From Cryphonectria parasitica EP155 (lineage: Eukaryota > Ascomycota > Sordariomycetes > Diaporthales > Cryphonectriaceae), in the NCBI RefSeq assembly GCF_011745365.1, contig NW_024468912.1:124001-188000 (forward strand): a stretch of 64,000 nucleotides of DNA. Direction: 5' to 3'. How positions within the stretch are numbered: position 1 is the stretch's first letter; each line of letters opens with the position of its first letter. The notes under the pieces are model-generated. The model ran no database searches. It was not told the origin of the DNA and saw only the letters and a program-made list of their open reading frames with translations. Positions 24,903-36,907 of this stretch are shown piece by piece. The position numbers and the translations under genes are program-made.

Positions 24903-27900
24903 ATGGGAAGCACCACCAACGGCCATGGCCCCTCGGGTGCCGAAGAAGCGGTCACGGAGCCCATCGCCATAATCGGGCTGAGCTGCAAGTTTGCAGGCGA
25001 CGCGAACAACGCCCAAGGCTTCTGGAAGATGATGGCCGAGGGGCGCAACGCCTGGTCCGAGCCTCCGCTCTCGCGATGGAACGCCAAGGGCGCGTACCAT
25101 CCGGACCAAGACAAGCTGAGCACGACCAGCGTCAAGGGCGCGCATTTTCTGCAGGAGGACGTGGGATGCTTTGACGCCGCCTTCTTCAGCTACTCGGGCA
25201 ACCTGGCGGCGGCTGTCGACCCGCAGTACCGTATGCAGCTCGAGTCGACCTACGAAGCGCTCGAGAACGCCGGTCTTTCACTCGCCCAAGTGGCCGGCTC
25301 CAGGACGTCCTGCTATACTGCTGTCTTTACCCACGACTATCATGACGGCCTTATCCGTGACGAGGATAACCTACCGCGCTTCCTGCACATCGGCACGCCG
25401 GCGGCCATGTCAGCGAACCGAATCTCGCACTTTTTTGACCTCCGCGGTACCAGCTGTAAGTATTGTATCGGCTCATAAATTTTTCTTTTCTTCTTCATTC
25501 TTGTTCAAAAAGACTCATGATGTTACAACAGTCACGCTCGACACGGGCTGCTCGGGCGGCATTGTGGCGCTGCACCAGGCAGTACTAGGCCTCCGAGCAG
25601 GCGAGGCCGACATGGCGGTCGTGAGCGGGTGCAACCTCATGTTGTCCCCAGACCAATTCAAGACCTTTTCGTCCATGGGCATGGTCTCGCCTGACGGTAT
25701 CTCGTATACATTTGACTCACGTGCAAACGGGTATGGTCGTGGCGAGGGCGTTGGGACTCTTGTTCTCAAACGTCTCAGGTATGGTGGTGTTTCTCTTTCC
25801 TTTATTCTCTCCCTCCCTCCTTTCCCTTCCTCCACGTCCACATATTTGGGGCCTTTGCAAAAAAAAACCTAACAAGAAGATGGCGTGCGACAGAGATGCT
25901 CTCAAGGAAGGCGACCCAGTGCGAGCCGTCATTCGCGAGACGTATCTGAACCAGGACGGCAAAACCGACACGATCACGCTGCCGTCGCAGTCAGCACAGA
26001 TCGAGCTCGCGCGCGAGTGCTACCGACGCGCAGGACTCGACCCAAGAGGCACACAATACTTTGAGGCACACGGGACCGGGACGCCCACCGGCGACCCCAT
26101 CGAGGCGCGGTCCATCGCGGCGGTGTTTGGGCCCCATGTTACAGGAAGAACCCAGCCGCTGCTTATCGGGTCGGTCAAGACAAATATTGGCCATACCGAG
26201 GCGGCCTCTGGTCTGGCGGCTGTAATCAAGGTGGTGCTGGCCCTGGAGAAGGGCCAGATCCCGCCCAGCATCAACTATAAGAAACCCAACCCCGAAATGC
26301 GGTTCCAAGAGTGGGGGCTACAGGTGGCTACCGAGCTGGAGCCGTGGCCGGCAGCGGAGGATGAGGCACGCCGTGCTTCCATCAACAACTTTGGCTTGTC
26401 AGTAGAATATCCATGACAACTATCACCTTTTTCCCAGATTTGTAGGTTACTAACTCCTCGACGTGGGAAACAGCGGAGGGACCAACAGCCATGTTATCCT
26501 CGAGGATGCCAAATCTTTTCTTCCCAGCCCATCACGAACAAACAATGCCAACGGCCATACCAGCGGCCACACCAATGGCCACACCAATGGCCACACCAAT
26601 GGCCATACTAATGGCCACACCGAACAGGAGGACCAGAGCAGCCAGGATGAAGAGGACAGCGAGGTGCTCGTATTCTACGGCCGCGACGAGCAGGCCTGCC
26701 AGCGCATGGTCTCGGGCGTCAAGGAATACCTGGAGGAACACCGCAGCACCCCAGACCCAGCCGGGCTGATGCGAGACCTGAGCTTCACCCTCAACTCCCG
26801 CCGCACACGGTTCCCCTCGGGATGGGTGTCGGCTCACGTGGTGCCGTACTCAGGCTCGGACCTCCACCTGGCCATCGAGAGCCTGGAAGCGCCACAGTTC
26901 AAGCCGGTGCGCCTAGAATCAAGGCCGCCTCGCATCGGCATGGTCTTCACCGGCCAGGGAGCTCAGTGGTACGGCATGGCACGGGAGCTCATCAGCACGT
27001 ATGCCGTCTTCCGGGCGTCGCTCGATGAGGCCCAAGGCTACCTTGAAGAGTTCGGCGCCGAGTGGTCCTTGGTTGAGGAGCTGATGCGCGACGCGGCTAC
27101 GACGCGGGTCAACACCACGGCGCTCAGCATCCCCATCTGTGTAGCTGTCCAGATCGCACTGGTGCGCCTGCTCAAGACGTGGGGGGTCGAGCCAGCCGCC
27201 GTGACGTCGCACTCGTCAGGCGAGATAGCAGCCGCATACGCGGTTGGGGCACTGAGTGCGCGCCAGGCCATGGCTGCCGGCTACTACCGTGCTGCCCTTG
27301 CTGCCGACATGAGCCTGAGGAGCGAGGGGCCCAAGGGCGCCATGGCGGCTGTCGGCGTTGGAAAGGACAGTGCCACGTCCTACCTGGACAATCTAACGCC
27401 TGCCAACGGCAAGGCAGTGGTGGCGTGCATCAACAGCCCCAACAGCGTCACTATCGCTGGCGACGAGGCCGCGGTGCAGCAAGTCCTGGACGAGGCCGCC
27501 AAGAATGGTGTGTTTGCGCGCCGTCTCAAGGTTGACACGGGCTACCATTCTCACCACATGATGCCTATTGCGGAGCCCTACAGAAAAGCCCTCGGTGCGG
27601 CTCTGGCGCCGCAGGGTGAGGACGCCAACAAGAGACTCGAGGCCATATTCTCATCGCCAGTCACGGGCGGCCGCGTTACGCACTCCAAGCAGCTCGCTGA
27701 CCCGGACCACTGGGTCGGCAGCCTGCTCCAGCCTGTGCAGTTCGTCAGCGCCTTTACCGACATGGTCCTCGGTGGCTTGGACGGGTCATCGAGTCGTAGT
27801 AACATCGATCTAGTCCTCGAGGTCGGACCACACACGGCGCTGGGTGGGCCCATCAAGGAGATCCTCTCGCTGCCTGAGTTTGAAGGCTTGGACGTGCCGT

Positions 27901-30900
27901 ACACAGGCTGTCTCAGGCGCGAGGAAAATGCTCGGGCATGCATGCTCACCATGGCTGCCAGCCTCATCCGCAAAGGCTATCAGGTCATCAATTTGGATCA
28001 GCGGAGCGTAACCCCGCCTGGGCAGGGCCTGGAAGCCAAACCAAGCGTCCTGACCGACCTGCCTACGTACCCATGGAACCACACCATCAGGCACTGGGCC
28101 GAGGCCCGCATCCACACGGCCTACCGACAGCGGAATCAAGAGCCGCACCACCTGCTCGGCATGCCGGTTCCGGGGGCCAACCCCGACGCAGCCACATGGA
28201 GGCAGAGAGTGCGCGTCTCGGAGAACCGCTGGCTGGAGGATCATGTCATACAAGGCGCCATCCTGTACCCGGGTGCTGGTTTTGTATGCTTGGCCATCGA
28301 GGCGATAAAACAGCAGCTTGCGGCATCAGACCAGCAGGCGCCGGCGGGTTATAAGCTGCGTCAGGTCGAGATACACCAGGCGCTGGTGGTCCCGAGCAGT
28401 GCTGACGGCATCGAGGTGCAGACGGTGCTCCGGTCTGTCAGTGACAAGGTGATTGGCGCTCGTGGCTGGAAAGAGTTTGAGATCTCGTCTGTGACGGCGG
28501 AAAGCCGCTGGACGCAACATGCTAGGGGGTTGATCATGGCCGACCTCACAGTGCCAGGCCACAAAACGACGCCGAACGCCTTGGGCAGCTCGGCCTTTAT
28601 ACGGCGCATCGACCCTCAAGATATGTGGGCCAGCCTACGCCGGCTCGGCCTGAACCACGGGCCCTCGTTCCAGAACACCAAGAGCATTGTGCAGGACGGC
28701 AGCGCCAGGGACGGGGTCCGGCTCGGCGTGACCACCATTGGCGTTGCCGATTGCGACACCCAGCAGGCCCAGAGCAGGCACGTGCTTCACCCGACCACGC
28801 TGGATTCTGTCATTGTCTCGACGTACGCAGCACTGCCCTCGGCCGGCGCCAACGACGATGCTGCCAAGGTGCCGCGGTCGATTCAGAACCTCTGGGTCTC
28901 GGCTGCCATGCCCACTGCTGCTGGGCACGTCTTCACCTGCAACGCCAGGCTGGGCCATGTCAGCTCGCAGAGCATCCAGGCCGATATTTCTGTTGTCGAC
29001 GGGGGACTTGGAGCGGGCCAGACCGTGCTGGAGGTGCAAGGGCTTGTGTGCCAGTCCCTGGGCCGCAGCGCCGCAGCCTCTGATCAGGAGCAGCAGCAGC
29101 AACAGCAGCAGCAGGGACAGTGGGATAAGGAGCTGGCCACCAAGATTGAGTGGGCGCCCGACCTCCAGCTCTCCATGAGCCTGCCTGGCGCGTCGCAGGC
29201 CGCCAGGACCAGGCTCAGTCCATGCAGTGCGATGGACTCCAAGGACAAGGCAGTGCTGATGGGTCTGCGGCGGATGTGCGTCTACTTCTGCCACGACGCG
29301 GTGCAGGCCCTCACAGACAAGAATGTGGCCAACCTCGAGCCACATCACGTCAAGTATTACAACTGGATGAGGAGTGTGCTCAGCCTCGCAGCATCATGCC
29401 GTCTGGGGCCCGACAGCGACACGTGGACGCGCGACTCGCAGCTCGTGCGGGACAGGAATATCGCCCTGGCCGAGGCGCAGAGCGTCGATGGCGAGCTCAT
29501 TGGCCGTCTGGGCCCGTTGCTCGTGCCTTTGCTCTCTGGCGAGCAGGCGCCGCTCGAGGTCATGACGCAGGACAATCTGCTGTCCAGGTACTGCTCTGAC
29601 GCCCTCAGGACCGCCCCAGGCTTTGCGCAGTTCACCCAGCTGCTGCGCACCGTCGTGCACAAGAACCCTCGCGCCCGAGTCCTCCAGATCGGTGCCGGTG
29701 CTGGAGAAGCCACACGCCACGCGCTCAAGGCGCTGGGAACCGACAGCGAGGGCGGCCCGTTTGTGGACAGCTGGCACTTTACCGATGTGGACTCGACCTC
29801 TTTCGAGGCCGTACGCGCCGAGCATGCAACCCAGAGCAGATTCTTGGAGATACAGTTTGACCAGCTCGACATTGACCAGGACCCAGCGGCGCAGGGCTTC
29901 CAGCTGGCAAGCTACGATGTTGTGGTGGCCTGCCAGGCGCTGTACGCGGCCAAGAACGTCGCCCGCGCCATGGCTCACGTCTACAGCCTGATGAAGCCTG
30001 GGGCCCAGCTCCTGCTCATGGAGACGACACAGGACCATGTCGATGTCCAGTTCATACGTGGCCTGCTCCCTGGCTGGTGGCTGGGCAGAGAGGAGCCTGA
30101 GCGCGACTCCAGCCCTGCCCTGCCCACGTCGTCATGGCAAGAGGTGCTCAAGAGTGCCGGCTTCAACGGCATCGACGTCGAGCTCCGCGACCACGAAACC
30201 GACCAAGACATGCACTCGGTCAGCAGCATGTTGGCATCAGTGCCCATGCCGCCGCTGGAGCTGCCAGAGAACAGCGGCGTCGTCGTCGTCGCCAGCAACA
30301 AGGCGCCGCTCCCGGCTAGGTGGCTCCAGCTCCTGCGAGCATCCATCGCAGGCGTCACCGGAGGGTCTCTTCCTGCCGTGCAAACACTTGAGTCTCCAGA
30401 GATGTCGTACAGAGACAAGTTCTGCGTATTTGTCGGCGAGATTGACCGGCCCCTGCTGGTCGACCTCGATGCTGCGGCCCTGGAGGGCATCAAGATGATG
30501 GCGACAACCTGCAGCGGCCTCCTTTGGGTGACACGAGGAGGCGCCGTCGAGTGCACAGAACCCAAGATGGCCCTGGTAAACGGATTTGCCCGCGTTATCC
30601 GCAACGAATATGTGGGCCGCAGGTTCCTCACGCTGGACCTCGACCCCGAGCAGAACGCATGGTCGCAGTCAGACGCCTCGACCATCGCCCACGTCATGCA
30701 GACGGGCCTGGGAAGCCCTGTCGGTGCTGCCTCGTCCTTGACCGCCGAGGAGACCGAGCTGGCCCTGCGCAGCGGCCTCCTCATGGTCCCGCGCATCTAC
30801 AAGGACGTGCGCCGCAACAAGATGCTGTCGCTTAACACTCCAGACTGGGCGAACCTGCACCTGATTCCCGATGCGCCACTCTACCAGGAGGACCGCCCGC

Positions 30901-33182
30901 TGCGCCTCCACGTTGGCATGCCGGGCATGCTAGACTCCTTGGTGTTTGACGATGACGAGGCGTACGAGGACTACGCCGATGCCGACACCATTGAGATTGA
31001 CCCTCGCGCGTACGGCGTCAACTTTCGCGATGTCATGGTGGCTCTGGACCAGCTACGCGAGCGCGTCAGTAAGTAAACTTGGCAAATCCACCCCTCCAAA
31101 AAAAAACAAAAAAAAAAAGAGAGAAAGACAAATAGGGATATTTACTAATACTAAAACCGTTTTACCATAGTGGGGGTGGAGGTCGCCGGCATCATCTCGC
31201 GCCTGGGCAGCGAGGCTGCCGCGCAGGGCTTTGCAGTGGGCGATCGCGTCTTTGGCTTCCTGCGTGGGCCCTTTGCCAGCATAGCCCGCATCGGCTGGCA
31301 GGCTATGGCGCACATGCCTGAGGGGATGTCGTTCGAGGACGCGGCGTCTCTCCCCATCGTCTTTGGCACCGCCTATGAGTGCCTCGTGAACGTGGCCCGC
31401 ATCCAGCCCGGCCAGTCAGTCCTGATCCACGCTGCCGCCGGAGGCGTGGGCCAAGCAGCCATCATATTGGCAAAGGACTACCTTGGGGCCGAGGTCTACG
31501 CCACGTGCGGCTCCCAGGAGAAACGTGAGCTTCTGATGCGCGAGTATAACCTGCCGGCTGAGCGCATCTTCAACAGCCGCAACGACTCCTTTGCGCCAGG
31601 CATTCTGGCCGCCACAGGTGGGCGCGGCGTCGATATGGTGCTCAACTCGCTGGCAGGACCGCTGCTGCAGGCCAGCTTCGATGTTTTGGCGCCCTTTGGC
31701 CACATGGTGGAGATTGGCAAGCGGGATCTGGAGGGCAGCAGCCTCCTTGACATGGCCACCTTCTCACGGGTCGCATCCTACACATCTGTAGACGTTCTTC
31801 GCACGTTCCGTGAGCGTCGTGCCCAGTGCTACCGCCTCATCAGCGAGGTGGCCCGTCTCGCCGGCCAAGGCGTCGTCAGGCCTGTCCACCCTGTTACTGT
31901 CTACCCTATGGGCCAGATCGCCAAGGCCTTCCGTCTCCTACAGACAGGAAAGCATATGGGCAAGGTTGTGCTGTCGACCTCGCCCGACCAGCAGGTCAAG
32001 GTGCTCCCGCGCGTGCCCAGGGCAAAGCTCAGGGCTGACGCGTCGTACCTGATCATCGGCGGTGTCGGTGGTATCGGTCGGTCGGCGGCGTTCTGGATGG
32101 CTTCCCACGGTGCCAAGAACATTATCGTCCTCTCTCGGAGTGCCGGCAACGTCCAGAAGAACGCCTCCTTCGTGGCCGGGCTTCGCGAGGCTGGGTGTCG
32201 GGTGGTGGCCCTCAGCTGCGATGTCACCGACAGAGACGACCTGGCGAGGGCGCTTCGCACGTGCGAGAGCCATGAGCAGCTGCCGCCCATCCGCGGCATC
32301 GTGCAGGGCGCCATGGTCCTGCAGGACTCGATCCTCGAGAACATGACGATAGACGACTGGCAGGCGACCATCCGGCCCAAGGTCGCGGCCACCTGGAACC
32401 TGCACTCGTACTTCTCGCGGCCTGGCTCGCTCGACTTCTTCGTCATGCTCTCGTCGCTCTCGGCCATCTTCGGCTGGGCCAGCCAGTCGAGCTACGCCGC
32501 CGGCGGGACCTATGAGGATGCGCTGGCACGCTTCCGCGTTGCCCGAGGCCTGCCAGCCGTGTCGCTGGACCTCGGCGTGGTCGTCAACGTCGGCAATGAA
32601 GCCATGACCGTGACAGACAGGCTGGCCAAGTCTGGCCAGTCACTGCGCTTGTCCGACGAGCTGGTGATGCAGGCCCTTCGGATCGCCATCCTCGAGCCTT
32701 TCCAACAGCCCCAGATTCTGTACGGCTTGAACCCGGGTCCGGGCCCGCATTGGGACGCGACAAACAAGTCGCCCATGGGCCGTGAAGCCCGTTTCATGCC
32801 TCTACGGTACCGCCAGCCGACCGGGGCACGAGGCCAGACACAGCAGCAGGACGAGTCGGATGCTAGTGCAAAGCCGCTCTCGACACGGCTGCAGGAGGCT
32901 GACTCCCCTGTCGAGGCAGAGCGGCTGGTGGGCGACGCCATCGCCGCCAAGCTGGCTGAGATCTTCATGATCCCCACCGGGGACATTGACATGACACAGC
33001 CGCCAGCCTCGTTCGGTGTCGACTCGCTCGTTGCCGTGGAGCTCAGGAACATGCTCATGCTGAAAGCCGCCGCCGATATGCCCATCTTTAATATTCTGCA
33101 AAGCGCCTCCCTAGCTACCCTGGCCGGCGACGTGGCCGCCAAGAGTGCCTATGTGACGCCCATTCTAGAGGTGGCTGTTTAA
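24903..33182 (+). CDS. Highly reducing polyketide synthase, KS-AT-DH-CMeT-ER-KR-ACP
   Basis: A 2636-residue iterative HR-PKS from exons 24903-25455, 25532-25778, 25894-26397, 26474-31068 and 31171-33182. KS: DTGCSGG (Cys191), His326 and His367. The third intron splices to the canonical [25 protein letters not shown] and SHSSGE (Ser682). [18 protein letters not shown] (His1025) and HPTTLDSV (Asp1212). CMeT: about residues 1400 to 1680, with motif [14 protein letters not shown] departing from the usual [21 protein letters not shown] (about 2053-2063). [11 protein letters not shown] (about 2261-2269) and [12 protein letters not shown], where the YxxxN asparagine is glycine (2412). [14 protein letters not shown] (Ser2585). 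There is no release domain, consistent with chain transfer to the SAT domain of the NR-PKS. Confidence 0.96.
26550..26621 (+). repeat. Coding 12-bp minisatellite, six NGHT-type units in the HR-PKS linker
   Basis: Six consecutive 12-bp units (consensus AATGGCCACACC, some with T for C) encode NGHT or SGHT repeats in the flexible linker between the KS and AT domains. The unit keeps the reading frame whatever the copy number, so length variation between strains is expected. Confidence 0.95.
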
Positions 33183-33856
33183 CAATAGACGCCCCCCCCC
33201 CCCGCCCTTCCCTCCCCCTCATCTTTTTTCTTTCTTTTTCGTCTTACTCTGTTTTCTCTTGGTTTCTTTGCGATTTCGTACTATATAGAAAAGAAACAGA
33301 TATGGTTTGTCACAGCATAGAAAAGAAGAGGGCAAAAAGTCAAGACTTTACCTGTAACTGTTACGTGAACAGGAACACAGATATTAAAGAGAGGAGGGTT
33401 TTATGCCTGTCTTCTTGCACATAGCCAAGAGAATATCACCCGTCGCCCGATAAATCCAGCCGGATGGATCTCTGCAAAGTCGGTGTCTCCTATTATACAG
33501 GCCCTCTTGAACTGCTTTTCAAACCACAATCTTCTGCCTAGTGTCTACCGCTACGGTGTAGGAGCGGACATTGGGATATGAGATGATTCAAAGATATGTG
33601 GATGCTGTAGTTCATAATATTAACCCTACTCTCAATATTCTTGAGATAGGTGCCGGCACTGGGTCTATTTTCCTACGATTTCCAATATATTGTTGCTCCT
33701 CAAGACCTGGCTGTGGTCTTTCTATGCTCAAGTGATTCGTAAATGAACTGAGCACGTTTTTGTTGAGTTTGCAATGTCAGACATGATTCGGAAACTAGGA
33801 ACTAGCTTGTGACATCCCTTATCGTCTCCCCGCGACCCCACACCCACTTCTGATTA
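33183..33856. other. Downstream spacer of the HR-PKS, with a PKS-methyltransferase-like relic
   Basis: A C10 tract and pyrimidine-rich sequence follow the HR-PKS stop. The only protein-like signal is the relic at 33562-33735. Confidence 0.6.
33562..33735 (+). pseudogene. Relic of a SAM-methyltransferase domain, probably from a PKS
   Basis: An open stretch encodes MIQRYVDAVV, then NPTLNILEIGAGTGS, and ends at a TGA after about 57 codons. The spacing and wording of the N-P-x-L-x-ILEIGAGTG block match motif I of CMeT domains in HR-PKSs. No flanking PKS sequence and no start context were found. It is not copied from the CMeT of the neighbouring HR-PKS, whose motif reads [10 protein letters not shown] relic of some other class I methyltransferase cannot be excluded. 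Confidence 0.45.
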
Positions 33857-34306
33857 TCACTCTGGTTTGACATGCTGCGCGAGGCTCGCGGCGATGTCTC
33901 GCGTGGTAGCACTGTCTATAAACTCCATAACCTCCTTGATCTGCGTTCCATCGTCCGTCATCTTGAGAACTATCATGTACTCGTTGGCGTAGGGGCCAAA
34001 GTCTGTCTCGCCGGTAGACGTGAGATGCAGCAGGACTTTGCGCGACACCTCATCGACAAGCATGTCCTCTCCTTTAGCGAGGCTGATCTTAACGTTCCGC
34101 AGCATCTTGAATCCAGGCACAGTGAACTCTTGGTATTCCTCGTTGCTTCGAGGTGGGCTGGCCCATGGCGGAGGGACGCTGGACGGATGAATGACTTGTT
34201 TGCAGTCTGCTGTGCGGCAGGCTATGACTCCTTCGGCAGTGTTGGTATTGAAGCCTGCTATGTAGCTATTGGCTGTTTGGACCAGGGTGTCACGAATCGA
34301 AGGCAT
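33857..34306 (-). CDS. SnoaL-like (NTF2-fold) protein
   Basis: A single-exon protein of 149 residues starting MPSIRDTLVQTANSYIAGFN. Size and pattern fit the SnoaL/NTF2-like cone fold: an N-terminal helix, TADCKQVIHPSSVPPP, a central NEEYQEFTVPGFKML block, paired strands (VSRKVLLHLTSTGETDFGPY, NEYMIVLKMTDDGTQIKEV) and a C-terminal FIDSATTRDIAASL helix. Small proteins of this fold are frequent in fungal polyketide and meroterpenoid clusters, where some act as cyclases or isomerases. It lies 0.7 kb beyond the HR-PKS and could belong to the cluster, though no CGGACT pair was seen at its promoter (a single CGGACT occurs near 34793). The function is not determined. Confidence 0.75.
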   Translation of the reverse strand: MPSIRDTLVQTANSYIAGFNTNTAEGVIACRTADCKQVIHPSSVPPPWASPPRSNEEYQEFTVPGFKMLRNVKISLAKGEDMLVDEVSRKVLLHLTSTGETDFGPYANEYMIVLKMTDDGTQIKEVMEFIDSATTRDIAASLAQHVKPE

Positions 34307-35531
34307 CTTAAAGGAGATACGGTAGGACTGATGTGTGTCAAAGGCAGAAGAAAACAAACTTGTCCGATCGGTGCAGAAGACTGGGCAGAAATGGGGGGAA
34401 GCTCTCACTTAAGTAAATTTGTGAGCATGAGCGTGCGCAAGCCTGCATGCGGTTGGATGATGCACAGCGCGATAAACTCGGCTGATCCACGTTAATGAGA
34501 AAAGAGAAGGTGGAAGAAAGGATGCATGTACTTCTTTGTACTTCCTGCTGACGGAAGTACATAACATTCACTTACTAATTATAACAAGAGTTGGGAGCTA
34601 AGGATAACGGTTGGAACAGCCTGGAATAGCTACACAGAAAATAGTAAGTACATAGGTACTTAAGTAGCAACGAGGCTGGCCCCTGCACGATCGCACTCAC
34701 CGTTTTCTGCATAATATATGCGATAGCTAAAAGGAGTAACCACTCACAGCTGACTGGAAATAGCTGTGGCCTATATAGCTACATAGAACGATCGGACTCA
34801 CACCCCCCCCCCCTCCCGCCCTTCTACTCTGGATATGATCAAGCTCTAGTGTAGACTAGAGAGGCCGAACTGGATACAAAGTATGAGACTATCAATCTAT
34901 CTCTAGAATAAGTCTGTTATCCACTTAAGCATACCCAGAGTCCAAGGCAAGGCAAGTAGTAGCCTCTGAAAATGGGCTTGTAGTGACTATATCTAGGTTT
35001 GTATGAGTGGGCTTTTTAGTGACTATACCCAGATCTGCGTGATTGAATGGTACTTCTGATGAAGCTATTCCTAAGTGGAGCTGAGTTGTCTCTCACTGAA
35101 GTAGGAATTCGCTGTGGAGTTGCTTATATATTAGGGAACAAGCGAAAGAACTCGTACCGTATGTGAGGGCAAAAAGGCCCATGTTTCTATTCGCTGAGGA
35201 GAAAAGAGAAAGGGAGGGAAGAGCCACGAGGGCAGCTGACCGAGGCTATCAACAGGTCTGGCTGTTGGCTGGCTGGCGGGCCTTGCACGGCCCTGAACCA
35301 GTGACTCGCCGGCTCTCGCACACTATCACGTCTGTTCGGGATGCTTCATCAGCGAAAATACAAGACAGGAGAATACTTACTCATTTACATGTACTAACCC
35401 TGACGCCCATACCACTTGATCATATATGAAAATTGCCAATGAACATTTCTTGTTCAAAGCGAGTGGCTAGTGTCTGTAGTGGAGGTGATATTTTCTTTTT
35501 CGACATCTGGCACACTTATTGGTAACTCTAT
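34307..35531. other. Gene-free AT-rich interval
   Basis: No supportable gene. It contains a C10 run near 34802 and a duplicated phrase near 34978-35035 (GGGCTT...TAGTGACTATA...), which looks like a local imperfect repeat. Confidence 0.5.
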
Positions 35532-36907
35532 TCAAACCTCTCGAAGTGCCTTCATTTTTTGCAGTGCTTCCTCTTTGTATGCAGCCAAGTCTATGCCGGC
35601 AATTAATCCCCATCTAGGAGCCAAGAGGTCTCTTATCTTGTCTGGATCCAAGCCAGCGTCTTGTCCACAGAGAATCAGCCCCGTTCCTCGGCCAGAGTCA
35701 ATGACCCTTTGGCATCTGTTCCTCAGAAATAGCACCATAGGCCTGGAAAGCGCGGGAAATCTCAGAGGAGACCTTGGTCTCCCCGAGTAGTGTGACAAGA
35801 ATGATAGCATCCTCAAAAGCCTGGCCAGTTCCGGCACCTTGCCACGGGTTAGTGGCATGGGCGCGTCGCCAACAATACATACTCGACCATTTGAAAAGGT
35901 CCTGGTATATTTGTGTTCCCACTAGGAGTATGCTTGAGGCTCAGGTTGATCCATGATAAGCTGGCACGCCGTCAGTTCAAGCTCAAAGCAATTAGGGACA
36001 GAGAATCTTCTATCGATTATTCCTTTGCCAACAGGTCCATCCATCCAGTCGAGCAAAGTCTCTTCCATAAATTCTCGTGTCAAAGGCCGCCTACGGTCTT
36101 TTGGTGGGTCCTTCTCGATAGTCGATATCACACATTGAACTTTCGTCCTGTTCTCAAGAACATCATGCATAACAAAGGCCCTATTTCCCACCCATCCGTA
36201 TTGTCGATCTTGCTCAAAGTATTGGGCACCAAGGGTGTCTCTCGCCTTATTGATGGGAACCACGTTCCTGCAGTCCCAGCAGCCAGCAGGAAACGGCCCA
36301 TCATCATCAGCACTTTCTTGCAAAACGTAACGTCTCACAGCGCCGAAAATTCCATCCGCACCAATCACCGCGTGGAAAGTCTCATTCTGTCCATCACAGA
36401 AAGTGACCTGAACATCACCAGCAGCAGTACCAGTGATTTCAGATAGTGCCTTCCTTGTGTGAAGCCGCTTAGCGGGGAGGGGCGTAAGGAGTTCGCGAAG
36501 AAGCGAAGCCCGATGCACTACTCTGGTGCTGCCCTCTGGGTCATCGCCAAGGTCCACAATCACAGCTTCTGCGTGCGTGCCTGACCCCTGATTCATTATT
36601 CAGAGTCGTGACGTGTCAATTCGGGCTTTAGACCTTCCCTCACAATGCAGGTTCGCGTCGATGCTTGAAGTACCGCACCCGGCCTCTGAAGCATTGCACT
36701 AGCCTCTGACACCCCGACCACTTTCTGTAGAGCCCTTTGCGCATCACCAGAGAGTCCGATAGCTGCACCGCGTTCAGAGAACTCGGGTGCCGACTCATAG
36801 ACATGAACTTCGAGGTGGGCATATCTAAGGAGAGCATTCGCGATGGAGGCACCCGCCAAGCCCCCACCAATGACCGCAATCTTGATAGTTGAAGACGATT
36901 CTGCCAT
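35532..36907 (-). pseudogene. Broken FAD-dependent monooxygenase (salicylate-hydroxylase family)
   Basis: It starts at 36907 with MAESSSTIKIAVIGGGLAGASIA (FAD Rossmann motif). After a 56-nt intron (36588-36643) it continues through RVVHRASLLRELL and HAVIGADGIFGAVRR (DG motif). Three lesions follow. An in-frame TAG lies at 35924-35922, just before FSNGRVCIVGDA. A one-base loss near 35860 turns the GDAAHATNPWQGAGTGQAFEDA motif out of frame. A compensating one-base gain near 35730 restores the frame at CQRVIDSGRGTGLILCGQ. The FAD-binding GD motif and active-site loop would be lost even if the stop were read through. The TAG could derive from CAG by a C-to-T change. It may once have been a tailoring enzyme of the adjacent cluster, but that is speculation. 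Confidence 0.8.

Noticed and set aside
26463..26473. Separate start codon ([10 protein letters not shown]) for a second PKS protein beginning at 26463
   Set aside because: A GTCAGT donor at 26398 and an AAACAG acceptor at 26473 rebuild the invariant FGFGGTNSH of the KS domain and keep the frame, so this is an exon junction, not a gene start.
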